Source: Hyphomicrobiales bacterium (lineage in GTDB: Bacteria > Pseudomonadota > Alphaproteobacteria > Rhizobiales > Rhizobiaceae). From it: a stretch of DNA of 59,903 nt. Under the pieces are notes generated by a model, which saw only the letters and a program-made list of their open reading frames with translations, was not told where the DNA came from and made no database searches. Numbering within the stretch: the stretch's first letter is position 1; each line of letters starts with the position of its first letter. The stretch covers positions 1 through 59,903 of the forward strand of contig UCCS01000013.1 in the NCBI GenBank assembly GCA_900470965.1, read 5' to 3'. Positions 44,976-52,902 of the stretch are shown here, in pieces. The translations under genes were made by a program, and so were the position numbers.

Positions 44976-45087
44976 CGAAATCTCCAATAAGAGCGGGGCA
45001 GTTGCCCGACGACGTCTATTTGCTCCTTCTCGTCTGTTGGCAGAAGAAGGTCAGGTGGATATGGTCTATTCCAAAGGAGAATAAGTC

Positions 45088-45984
45088 GTGGACCGGTTGT
45101 TAGCGCTCGAAACGTTCGTAAGGGTCGTGGACACCGGGTCGTTCTCGACCACGGCCCGGCTTCAAAACATGGGTCAGCCCGCTGTTTCCAAACTCATTGT
45201 CCAACTCGAGGACTGGCTTGGAGTTCGACTGCTGCTCCGGTCCACGCGCGGGCTCAAACCGACGGAGGCAGGCGAAAACTTCTATCCCTACGCCAAGCGG
45301 ACGATAGAAGATGCCAGCGAGGCCGTGCTGGCCGCGCGGGGTGTAGCCGCGGGCCTCTCTGGCAGGCTTCGAGTAACAGCTTCGGTCTGCTTCGCGCGCC
45401 TCCATGTCGTACCCAAGCTTCCGGCTTTCATGGCGCGCCACCCCGATGTCGAGATAGATCTGCTGCTAGAAGACAGAAATGTCGACCTGGTCGAGGAAGG
45501 AGTCGACGTTGCCCTTCGCATGGGGCCACTCACCGATCCAACTATGACCGTTCGAAAGATCGCGCAGCGGCGAAGACTGGTCATGGCGACACCGTCCTAC
45601 TTTCAGCAACATGGGAAGCCTAGCGTCCCGAGCGATCTGATCGGACACGAAGTCGTCGTCTATACAAGAGATGGAGGCGGTGAGAGCTTCACCTTTCGAA
45701 AGGGCGTGGCAGAGATGGCCGTAAGCGTCAACGGCCGACTGAGAGTAAACGCCACGGAAGGACTTCGCGCTGCGGTTATCGCGGGCGCCGGGCTGACCAT
45801 CGCATCGGAGTTTGCGTTCGCCCCCGAGCTTCGGTCGGGCGAAGTCGTGACCGCGCTGGATGACTGGGGATTGCCACCCATCAGTCTTTCGGCCGTCTTC
45901 CCAACTGGACGAATGGCAAGCCAGAAGGCGCGTGCATTCGTCGAATTTGTCGAAGGCTGCCTCCAGGAGGACTACGAGAAGTAG
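45088..45984 (+). CDS. LysR-family transcriptional regulator (LysR-2)
   Basis: A 298-residue LTTR with an N-terminal winged helix (MDRLLALETFVRVVDTGSFS, QPAVSKLIVQLEDWLGVRLLLRSTRG) and an effector domain of the CrgA/AaeR type (GRLRVTASVCFARLHVVPKLPAFM). The GTG start follows AAGGAGAATAA. It is divergent from OYE-3 across 112 bp, a standard LTTR-target arrangement. CrgA-like LTTRs often regulate quinone- or aldehyde-detoxifying oxidoreductases in other bacteria. Confidence 0.93.
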   Translation: MDRLLALETFVRVVDTGSFSTTARLQNMGQPAVSKLIVQLEDWLGVRLLLRSTRGLKPTEAGENFYPYAKRTIEDASEAVLAARGVAAGLSGRLRVTASVCFARLHVVPKLPAFMARHPDVEIDLLLEDRNVDLVEEGVDVALRMGPLTDPTMTVRKIAQRRRLVMATPSYFQQHGKPSVPSDLIGHEVVVYTRDGGGESFTFRKGVAEMAVSVNGRLRVNATEGLRAAVIAGAGLTIASEFAFAPELRSGEVVTALDDWGLPPISLSAVFPTGRMASQKARAFVEFVEGCLQEDYEK

Positions 45985-45986
45985 CC

Positions 45987-47081
45987 TCAACGGCGCCCTT
46001 CATGAGAGCGGGTCGCAGGGTTTGCCGTCAGGTGCGCCCTCTGCCATGCCAAGGGCGTGGTTCCGACGACCTTGAGGAAAGTGCGCGTCATATGGGCTTG
46101 ATCGCAGAAGCCCAGGGCGACTGAGATCTCGGCAATCGGGAGTGGCTCTTCGAGCAGATATGCCTTGGCCTTTTCGATGCGCGCGGCAATGAGCCATTGA
46201 TAGGGCGATTGCCCGGTGGAGCTTTTGAATGCCCTCGAAAAGTGAGCCAGCGACACGCCTGCAAGATCCGCAAGTGTTTGAAGTGGTATCGTTTCTGAAA
46301 TGTGTTCGAGCATGAAGGTTTGAGAGCGTCTTAGCTGCCAGGGTGCCAGGCCGCCCCGAGGAAGTTTCCCCGAAGGCTTGCGGCGCCACCTCGCGACGCC
46401 AACCATTAAAGCGAATACGAGACTGTCCGAATACTGCTCGGAGTTCGTACCCGGTTCTGAGCACTCTTCCGCCAGCAGTCGGCACAGGCGCTCAACGCGG
46501 TCATCTGCCACCATCAGACGCGGAGACAGAAGATCGTCACCTCCGGCAAGCCCCAGTCTCTCAAGGAGGCGTCCAAGCTCGCAGGCATCGAACTCAAGGA
46601 CCATGCGGCGAACAAACTTCAGCGACGAGGAGTAGCCGGTGGCCATACTGCCACCAGGCAGGAATGTCACGCAGCCCCGCCCGGCATCGGCAAAACCCAC
46701 ACTGACGCCTCCGCAAGTTTCGAAATCCAGCTTTCGACCAACTTCTTCGAGGATCAGGACGAGGGTCGGAGCCCTCGCCTCGACGCTCATCGTTGTTGCA
46801 CCGTCGCATTTTATATCATCGACCGTTGCGCTCGCATGTGTCCATTCCTGCGTCCGCCTGTCCAGAATTGTTCCGTTGTCGCGAAGGGCGAACTTCTTTG
46901 CCCTGGTCGCTGATGGGAGGTTCGTCCGAGGTTGCGACACGGTATGAAGACGAAGGCCGTAGCTTGATTCCTTCGGTGCAGGAATGCCCGTGGCTTCCGT
47001 AGCGTGGAGCGGCCTTTCCGGGCTGGGTGATGGCTCACCCCAGGTAACGTCGGAAAAATGGCGTGCATTCCCGGTCGACAT
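45987..47081 (-). CDS. AraC-family transcriptional regulator (AraC-2)
   Basis: A 364-residue regulator with a C-terminal double helix-turn-helix (about 245-350), including IPLQTLADLAGVSLAHFSRAFKSSTGQSPYQW and ISVALGFCDQAHMTRTFLKVVGTTPLAWQR. The N-terminal 60-70 residues have no recognisable fold, so the start could lie further in. It is paralogous to AraC-1 and convergent with LysR-2 (2 bp apart). It may bind the 41-bp operators. Confidence 0.9.
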   Translation of the reverse strand: MSTGNARHFSDVTWGEPSPSPERPLHATEATGIPAPKESSYGLRLHTVSQPRTNLPSATRAKKFALRDNGTILDRRTQEWTHASATVDDIKCDGATTMSVEARAPTLVLILEEVGRKLDFETCGGVSVGFADAGRGCVTFLPGGSMATGYSSSLKFVRRMVLEFDACELGRLLERLGLAGGDDLLSPRLMVADDRVERLCRLLAEECSEPGTNSEQYSDSLVFALMVGVARWRRKPSGKLPRGGLAPWQLRRSQTFMLEHISETIPLQTLADLAGVSLAHFSRAFKSSTGQSPYQWLIAARIEKAKAYLLEEPLPIAEISVALGFCDQAHMTRTFLKVVGTTPLAWQRAHLTANPATRSHEGRR

Positions 47082-47568
47082 CTCTGGCTATCCCCGGACG
47101 GTGACAGGTTTGACGTCTTCAGAGGCCGGGAAAGTGGTCTTTCCAGCAGCAGGTCGGGCAGATGGACGGACAAGGAACCGAGCGCGTGGAACGCTAGCGG
47201 CCCGATCGCAAGCATTTGAATAGCCTGTAAAAGGTTTGATTTGCCCGGTCATTGGAACGCCCTCCTTCTCAATTCGGTGTTCTGCAAGGAAGTTCCGACG
47301 GCGACATTGGTCACACACCCAAATTGTTGGTCTCTCCAGCAGTCCTTCAAAGGAGGCCCAACGCCCGCCAGTTGTTCGCCATCAGCAACAATCCTATAAA
47401 TGCCAGGAGCATGTGGGTCCTGAGATCGAGGTGAAAGAGTCTGATATTTTGCTGAGTTTTTGATGCGTGGAGACGAGCGCTGTTCTTGCAACCTCATTCC
47501 AGTGGGTGCATTCTCGCGAGTGCATTTTACAAAGGCTCGAAGCGCGCCCTGAATACTTGGAGTGACCT
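47082..47568. other. Intergenic region AraC-2 / winged-helix-TPR regulator
   Basis: About 487 bp between divergent regulators with no gene recognised. A weak ATGC-N5-GCAT repeat near 47398 and GCATTTTACAAAGG at about 47518 faintly echo the two shared elements. Promoter boxes could not be assigned. Confidence 0.4.
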
Positions 47569-49185
47569 GTGACCTACCTTCCGAAAATGGAAGGATCCCA
47601 CGATCTAAACGTAGTGGATCAATTGGCGATTGGCGATCTGACGCTCGATCTCAGAAGGCATGAGCTGCGAGACGCCGCGGGCGCACGTATCGACTTGCGA
47701 AACAGGTCTTTTGGGGTGCTGCGGCATCTCGCGGTCAACATCGGACGCGTCGTCAGCAAAGACGAGCTGTTGGCAACGAACTGGCCCGGCCTGACGGTGA
47801 CCGAAGACTCGCTCACGCAGTGTATTTCCGAAATTCGACGTTTGGTCGGCGACGGCGGGCGCGACCTCATACGAACCGTGCCACGCCAAGGCTACATGAT
47901 CGCCCCCGTCGAGGAGAATGATCGGGCGACTGTTTCGGGCTCCTGCGGGCCTACCGTGGCGGTTCTTCCGTTCGAGAGTAATACCGACGACTCAAGAGGC
48001 GACCTGTTTGCAGATGGGTTGACGCGACAGATCATCTCGGCGCTCGGCCGTTTCGGCGAGCTGCGGGTTCTCTCTCGAAGCGAAACATCGGTCTTCAAGG
48101 GACAAGTTCACAGCGCCACGAAGCTTGGCCGCACTTTGAAGGCTGATTATCTGGTGGAAGGCGATCTGAGGCGAGACGGCGAGCTTCTGCGCGTCGACAT
48201 ACAGCTGTCGGATGGACGGACAGGCGCGCAGGTGTGGAGCAAGACCTTCGAGGCGGACTTGAGGGAATCCAACCTGTTCGCTGTACAGGACGAAATCTCT
48301 GGCCAGGCCAGCGCCATGATCGGCAGCTACTGGGGAGCCATCGGAGCGGCGGAATACAAGCGGATCCAAGCGAAGCCGATCCCCGAAATGACGCCCTACG
48401 AGTGCATCGTGCAGGGCGTCTTGGGAACTCCGACCGACGCCACCATATTGGAGCCTCTTGTGAAGGCGCGAGAGTGCCTTGAGCGCTTGACCGCCTCCGA
48501 CCCGAGGAATGCCGCTGCGTGGGCGGCGTTGGTTCTTGTCTTCAACAATCAGAGAACATGGGGCGTCTCCCTTCCCTCTGCCGAGGCGAGCAGTGTCACC
48601 ACCCGCCTTTATCTGGCCGACAAGGCGGTGGAGGCGGCAAACCGGGCTGTTGAGATTGCGCCAAACGACGCTTTCGTTCGCGGCCTCGTGGCTCGTGCCG
48701 CTTGGATGGCCTGCCAGCCGGATCTGTTGAGGATCGAGACGAGGCGCGCCATTGCACTCAACCCTAATGATCCACAAACCCTCGGCCCGCTTGGAAACTT
48801 GATGGCCTACGCGGGTTTCTGGGACGAAGGCGTCGAGCTCGCCAAGAAGGGCATCGCGCTTACAGCTCCCAGCACACCGCGTTGGTGGTGGTGGGCTATC
48901 GCCAAACGGGCCTGGGCACATGACGAGTACGATCTGGCGTTCGACGCCTTTCGTGAATCCTACGTGGAGCAATTGTGGATCAGTCACCTTCACATGGCGT
49001 ATACCCTGCCCTTCCTTGACAGGACTACGGAAGCAAAGGCCCATGTTGCAACGCTGCTGAAGTTGAAGCCCGGCTTCAGCGTTCAGGAAGCGGACGCCTA
49101 TTATAAGATGTGGTGCTTCGCGCCTTCTTACCGCGAGAAAATGCGGACTGCCCTGGAGACTGCTGGACTCCCGGTCTCGAATTAG
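47569..49185 (+). CDS. Winged-helix-TPR transcriptional regulator
   Basis: A 538-residue protein of the CadC-like class: an OmpR-type winged helix (about 18-115, LAIGDLTLDLRRHELRD...DSLTQCISEIRRLVGD), a TolB/FlgO-like domain (about 128-240, VAVLPFESNTDDSRGDLFADGLTRQIISAL), then TPR repeats (about 320-500). No transmembrane helix is visible between domains, so it is probably soluble. GTG 47569 has GGAG 6 nt upstream. It is the only regulator of its kind in the block. Confidence 0.88.
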   Translation: MTYLPKMEGSHDLNVVDQLAIGDLTLDLRRHELRDAAGARIDLRNRSFGVLRHLAVNIGRVVSKDELLATNWPGLTVTEDSLTQCISEIRRLVGDGGRDLIRTVPRQGYMIAPVEENDRATVSGSCGPTVAVLPFESNTDDSRGDLFADGLTRQIISALGRFGELRVLSRSETSVFKGQVHSATKLGRTLKADYLVEGDLRRDGELLRVDIQLSDGRTGAQVWSKTFEADLRESNLFAVQDEISGQASAMIGSYWGAIGAAEYKRIQAKPIPEMTPYECIVQGVLGTPTDATILEPLVKARECLERLTASDPRNAAAWAALVLVFNNQRTWGVSLPSAEASSVTTRLYLADKAVEAANRAVEIAPNDAFVRGLVARAAWMACQPDLLRIETRRAIALNPNDPQTLGPLGNLMAYAGFWDEGVELAKKGIALTAPSTPRWWWWAIAKRAWAHDEYDLAFDAFRESYVEQLWISHLHMAYTLPFLDRTTEAKAHVATLLKLKPGFSVQEADAYYKMWCFAPSYREKMRTALETAGLPVSN

Positions 49186-49262
49186 CTCGCCCAAGTCAGC
49201 TGCCGCCGCTCGTTCGAGTGGCAGGCTGCTTCACGTTTCGAAGACAGAACTTATCGGCGCGC

Positions 49263-50366
49263 TCAAGGCGCGGGAAGCAGAGCCCCCTGGCTTGCCGACT
49301 GCTGGATCGTGTCAATCAGGCGCTGGAAATAGATTCCATCGTCGAATGTGGGCACGCCACCCTCATTTGAAAGTATGTTCCGCGCAATGGCGGCGTAATT
49401 GTAGCCCAGTTCGGTAACGCTCGAGGGAAGGCCGGACGATTCCAACAGCGGGTGGGTTTGGGAGATTGCCATCCTTTGAAGAGGTTGGCGGTCGCCTCGG
49501 GCACCTTCCAGAACGTAGTCCTCACCGACCTCTCCGAACGCGGAAGTGTTCGTCATGACGAGGTCGCCTTCGAACCCGGTCACGTCGAGGCGGACGCCGC
49601 TATTGTTGTGCTTCGCCCCTTCAAGATGAAACGAAAACAGGGCGCCCGTTTCGAGTACGAAAGTAATCATGATCTCGTCAGCATTGCTTGTGACGATCGT
49701 CTCCCCGGTTTCGCGCACCGTAACCTCCGGGAAGTTGTTCTTCAGGGCCGCGAAGAGGCTTTTGGGCCTCCCGGTGACACCGAAAATCATGTCGAGGAAA
49801 TGCCCTGCATAAATCGCGAGCAAACTTGAGAAGTTTTCGGGAGGCGCGGTCCATCGGAGAGCGTATGGCAGCACTTTTTGGAAGTAGTTCACGCTGACGT
49901 GGAGTCGGACCGAACGAACGTCTCCGATGTATCCGGTATCCAGCAGGGAACGCATTTCCCGAGCGACCGGAGCAAGACGTCGCTGAAGCCCGACGTAGTG
50001 CTTGACACCCTTGCCGTTGGCGGCGTTGCGAAGGTCGAGCGCGACCTCAGTGCTAGTTGTCAGTGGCCACTCCGAATAGACGTGCTTGCCCGCCGATACA
50101 GCCGCCCGAATTGCTTGTTCATGTTGTGGCGCGGTGTTCAATGCGCAGACGAGGTCGACGTCGGGACTAGCTACGAGGCTTTCTAAATCCTCGAATGTCT
50201 TCTCGACGCCGAAATCACGCGCTGCGTCTGCTGCTGCCCCAGATCTGCGTGCGAAGATCCCTCTCACTTCGAATTCCGGAAGCAGGGAGAGAACAGGGAG
50301 ATGTCCGCGCCGTGCCCAGTTGCCGGCTCCGATGATCCCTACGCCGATTTTCTCATTCTGGCCCAT
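49263..50366 (-). CDS. Gfo/Idh/MocA-family oxidoreductase
   Basis: A 367-residue NAD(P)-binding oxidoreductase: N-terminal Rossmann IGVGIIGAGNWARRGHLPVLSLL and the EWPLTTSTEVA motif (equivalent to the family's E-K-P), then the C-terminal barrel. Usually sugar or cyclitol dehydrogenases; substrate not deducible. ATG 50366 is preferred to 50381 because GGAGAAGG lies 5 nt before it. Divergent from hydrolase-2. Confidence 0.9.
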   Translation of the reverse strand: MGQNEKIGVGIIGAGNWARRGHLPVLSLLPEFEVRGIFARRSGAAADAARDFGVEKTFEDLESLVASPDVDLVCALNTAPQHEQAIRAAVSAGKHVYSEWPLTTSTEVALDLRNAANGKGVKHYVGLQRRLAPVAREMRSLLDTGYIGDVRSVRLHVSVNYFQKVLPYALRWTAPPENFSSLLAIYAGHFLDMIFGVTGRPKSLFAALKNNFPEVTVRETGETIVTSNADEIMITFVLETGALFSFHLEGAKHNNSGVRLDVTGFEGDLVMTNTSAFGEVGEDYVLEGARGDRQPLQRMAISQTHPLLESSGLPSSVTELGYNYAAIARNILSNEGGVPTFDDGIYFQRLIDTIQQSASQGALLPAP

Positions 50367-50829
50367 GGCAACCTTCTCCATTTTCGATTGTTCGCTTCTA
50401 CTCGGAACACATCAACCGGATAGGATTTGGAGAACACTTTTGAACAAAACGCGCATTTTGATCCCGGGAGGCGAGGCCGCTCCTGTCAGGCGCCTTGCGG
50501 GTTCGGATTGAAAAGCCGCCACTCTTCCACAGCGGGCATATCGCAGCAGCAGCCAAGCGCGCGTCCCTTGGGGCGTTAGCGATAGCCCGAAGCGGTGCGT
50601 GTTTAGTCAAGACATTCCAAATTATGTCAGTAACTTACAAGGCGGCTCGCGAGGCCGCCGCTAGCATCTCCCGGTCAGCGTCCAGGAATTAAGCGACGCA
50701 TCCTCCATGCCTGTCGGGCATGGAAGTGCACTTTAAAAGCATTACCAGCGCTCGATTTCCACACCTAGATAGACCCGGTCCACCGCAGGGTGGCTTAACA
50801 GCGGCGATCTACGCCCAAGGATTTGAGAT
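50367..50829. other. Divergent region Gfo/Idh / hydrolase-2
   Basis: About 463 bp with no convincing gene. Operator copy F (50707-50747) lies 82 bp upstream of hydrolase-2. Confidence 0.45.
50707..50747 (+). promoter_or_regulatory. 41-bp bipartite operator, copy F (hydrolase-2)
   Basis: ATGCCT-GTC-GGGCAT (5 of 6 arm pairs) followed by CACTTTAAAAGCATTACC in the same register as the others. It is the weakest right half. Confidence 0.55.
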
Positions 50830-51741
50830 ATGACTCAGCATACCCATCAGACATCGCCCACGCAGTTCGTTGAAGCCAACGGCATCCGTTTTGCGTACCG
50901 TCGGTTTGGCAAGCCAGGCACGATCCCTTTGGTATTCAATCAGCACTTCACTGGCACCATGGATTACTGGGACCCGGCGGTCACGGACGGGCTTGCGAAA
51001 AACAGAGAAGTGATCCTTTTCAACAACGCGGGGATTTCGAGCAGTTCCGGCGAAGTCCCGACAACGATTGATGAGATGGGCGCCAACGCGATTTCTTTCA
51101 TCAAGGCGCTCGGTCTCGAAACCGTCGACGTTCTTGGCTTCTCCATCGGAGGCATGGTAGCACAGGAGATCGCCCTGCAAGCACCTGCACTCGTGCGTCG
51201 TCTGATCCTTGTGGGTACCGGTCTGCGTGGTGGGGTCGGCATTGCTCCGATGACCGAAGACGCTGCCAGGATCTTTGGCGCAACCTACGACCCACCTGAG
51301 CTTCTGTGGCTCTCAGTCCACTTCTCGCCGACGCCAGCGAGCCAGGCTGCAGGCCGGAGGTTCCTCCAGCGCAAGCACATTCGGCAGCTCGACCGCGACC
51401 CTGAAGTCGATGAAACGGTAGCCCCTCGCCAGATCGAAGCCCTGGGGAACTACGGCAAGCAGTTTGAAGGCGCGTCTGACTATCTGGCGAAAATCACACA
51501 GCCTACGTTGGTTGTGCAGGGCCATAACGACGTGATTGCCCCGACAATCAACTCCTACACCTTGCAGCAAAAGCTGCCGAACGCCTCGCTTATCCTCTAC
51601 CCCGATGCCAACCATGGTTCGTTCTACCAGTATCCGGAGCTCTTCGTGGCTCAGGCGGAGCAATTCCTAAGCTGGGAAACGGAGGCTTCGGACACCGCGT
51701 CTGCCGCGGAACTTCAGCGATATCCGGCTATACCCGCATAA
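50830..51741 (+). CDS. Alpha/beta hydrolase (hydrolase-2)
   Basis: A 303-residue paralogue of hydrolase-1, with the same HFTGTMDYWDP start, nucleophile elbow GFSIGG (Ser about 105) and catalytic His in ANHGSFYQYPE. It has a 22-residue C-terminal extension. AAGGA precedes the ATG. Both hydrolases carry the 41-bp operator, so they are probably co-regulated. Substrate unknown. Confidence 0.92.
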   Translation: MTQHTHQTSPTQFVEANGIRFAYRRFGKPGTIPLVFNQHFTGTMDYWDPAVTDGLAKNREVILFNNAGISSSSGEVPTTIDEMGANAISFIKALGLETVDVLGFSIGGMVAQEIALQAPALVRRLILVGTGLRGGVGIAPMTEDAARIFGATYDPPELLWLSVHFSPTPASQAAGRRFLQRKHIRQLDRDPEVDETVAPRQIEALGNYGKQFEGASDYLAKITQPTLVVQGHNDVIAPTINSYTLQQKLPNASLILYPDANHGSFYQYPELFVAQAEQFLSWETEASDTASAAELQRYPAIPA

Positions 51742-51759
51742 AGGGGCGAACAGCGGAAT

Positions 51760-51794
51760 GTTGGCGAGCGGGAGTTTGGTGTCCGCCCGCCAAC
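51760..51794 (+). terminator. Terminator-like hairpin after hydrolase-2
   Basis: GTTGGCGAGCGG and CCGCCCGCCAAC pair with one mismatch, 11-nt loop, 18 nt after the stop. Confidence 0.55.
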
Positions 51795-51891
51795 GTTGCG
51801 AGCGCCGGAGTTTTCGAATGATGCCTGGCCGGACGCGTTACATGTCGCATCCATCAACGCGCCATACGAACCTGGGGGCGGCGCGACCGAA

Positions 51892-52083
51892 ATGAAGTGG
51901 CATAACCGAGGCAAGCAGAGCAGCGTCAAACAAATGTATCTCGCCAGACCCCGTCCGTCACCGTCCCCTGCAAATGACAACCGCTGCCCCGCTGACTGCG
52001 ACTTTGGACGTCTTACAAAGTGGGAGGCAGCGCTAGTCACCGCGATGCTCATTGTGATAATCGCGGCCGTCGGCATCGCATAG
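51892..52083 (+). CDS. Small protein with C-terminal membrane helix
   Basis: A 63-residue frame with a soluble front half (PSPANDNRCPADCDFGR) and one hydrophobic C-terminal segment (WEAALVTAMLIVIIAAVGIA). Small rhizobial proteins with PANDN followed by a single helix are common in my recollection. The ribosome site is weak and starts at 51796 or 51934 are possible. Confidence 0.45.
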   Translation: MKWHNRGKQSSVKQMYLARPRPSPSPANDNRCPADCDFGRLTKWEAALVTAMLIVIIAAVGIA

Positions 52084-52183
52084 ATGATCACTGGAACCGA
52101 CAGCGCAGGCGGACAGCGTGATCGCAACTTACGACCGCTCGGTTGCAATTTTGACCGCTTCGAGATCCGGTGAATGCGGATCC

Positions 52184-52436
52184 TCAGTTGATGGAGCAAT
52201 ACCTGGTTTCCGGAACGCCAATGAGGCCGACCATGAATGAAGCTCCTATGAGGACTACGGAATACCACAGCCCGTCGTAGATGTTCCCTGTGGCTGACGA
52301 TATCAGCGTCGCGAAGTACAGCATGAACCCGCCGAAATAGGCACCGATATGATAGGTCATCGATACCGAAGTGTAGCGGATGTTTGCGGGAAAGAGTTCC
52401 ACCAGATAGGCGGCGAGCACCCCGTAGCACGCGTGT
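52184..52436 (-). pseudogene. C-terminal fragment of an MHS-type MFS transporter
   Basis: The minus frame encodes about 85 residues matching the C-terminal end of metabolite:H+ symporters (AYLVELFPANIRYTSVSMTYH, GNIYDGLWYSVVLIGASFMV, VPET). The upstream part of the gene is missing and the fragment ends at a 71-bp inverted-repeat structure (52434-52504), which probably marks the break. Confidence 0.85.
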
Positions 52437-52504
52437 TGGTTTCCACGCAGAACTGAGCCGGTTAGGCGCATCCCCACCGGCTCAGTTCCGCGTGGAAACC
52501 AACA
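52434..52504. mobile_element. 71-bp inverted-repeat element breaking the MFS gene
   Basis: Two 29-bp arms (52434-52462 and 52476-52504) are inverted with one mismatch around a 13-nt centre. The outer sequence begins TGTTGGTTTCCACGC. The arms contain GAACTGAGCCGGT, similar to IS21-family terminal motifs, so this may be a MITE-like insertion or two abutted IS ends. Confidence 0.6.
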
Positions 52505-52587
52505 GTATGTGTCATAAAGCGTGTCGTATTGGTGCTTGCAAAGGCCTAGTTTTGCCGTCGATCGGTGTCAAACTCGTGTCGCGAGTC

Positions 52588-52775
52588 ACCTGACGCTATC
52601 ACGCGTCACGCGACCTGACACAATGTCACCGAACATGACATTTTCCGGGCCTGCCCGGTAACAGCTCGCACTCACCGGCTTTTGCTGAAGAGTTCGTCCC
52701 GCTTCCCGCCAACAGGCCCCATCGTGTAGCCCTGCTCGGGTCTATCGGCGGCGAAGTTTCGGTGAGCGCCGCGAA
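52588..52775 (+). repeat. Right copy of the 188-bp direct repeat
   Basis: Matches 14305-14491 (see there) and ends at GCGCCGCGAA. It marks the right limit of the accessory block. The 85 bp between the hairpin element and this repeat hold nothing recognisable. Confidence 0.9.
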
Positions 52776-52902
52776 TGCAACGATTTCAAGAGGATACCTC
52801 GACACTTAATTCGAGACGCGGCAAAAACGGCGCATTCTCGCGTGTAACTGCCAAACGACATGAGCCCCATTTTGCGAACGAGCATGAAGTGGCGCGAACG
52901 TT
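52776..52902. other. Gap between right repeat and EF-G-like gene
   Basis: About 127 bp with no feature recognised. The leftward EF-G-like gene ends at its right side. Confidence 0.4.

Noticed and set aside
47398..47430. ATGCCAGGAGCAT-like sequence before the winged-helix-TPR gene
   Set aside because: Too few matches to the 41-bp consensus and the right half is not aligned.
14305..52775. Calling the block an integrative element with defined att sites
   Set aside because: No integrase, relaxase or tRNA target is visible and the two repeats differ by about 5%; only the repeat-bounded layout is supported.
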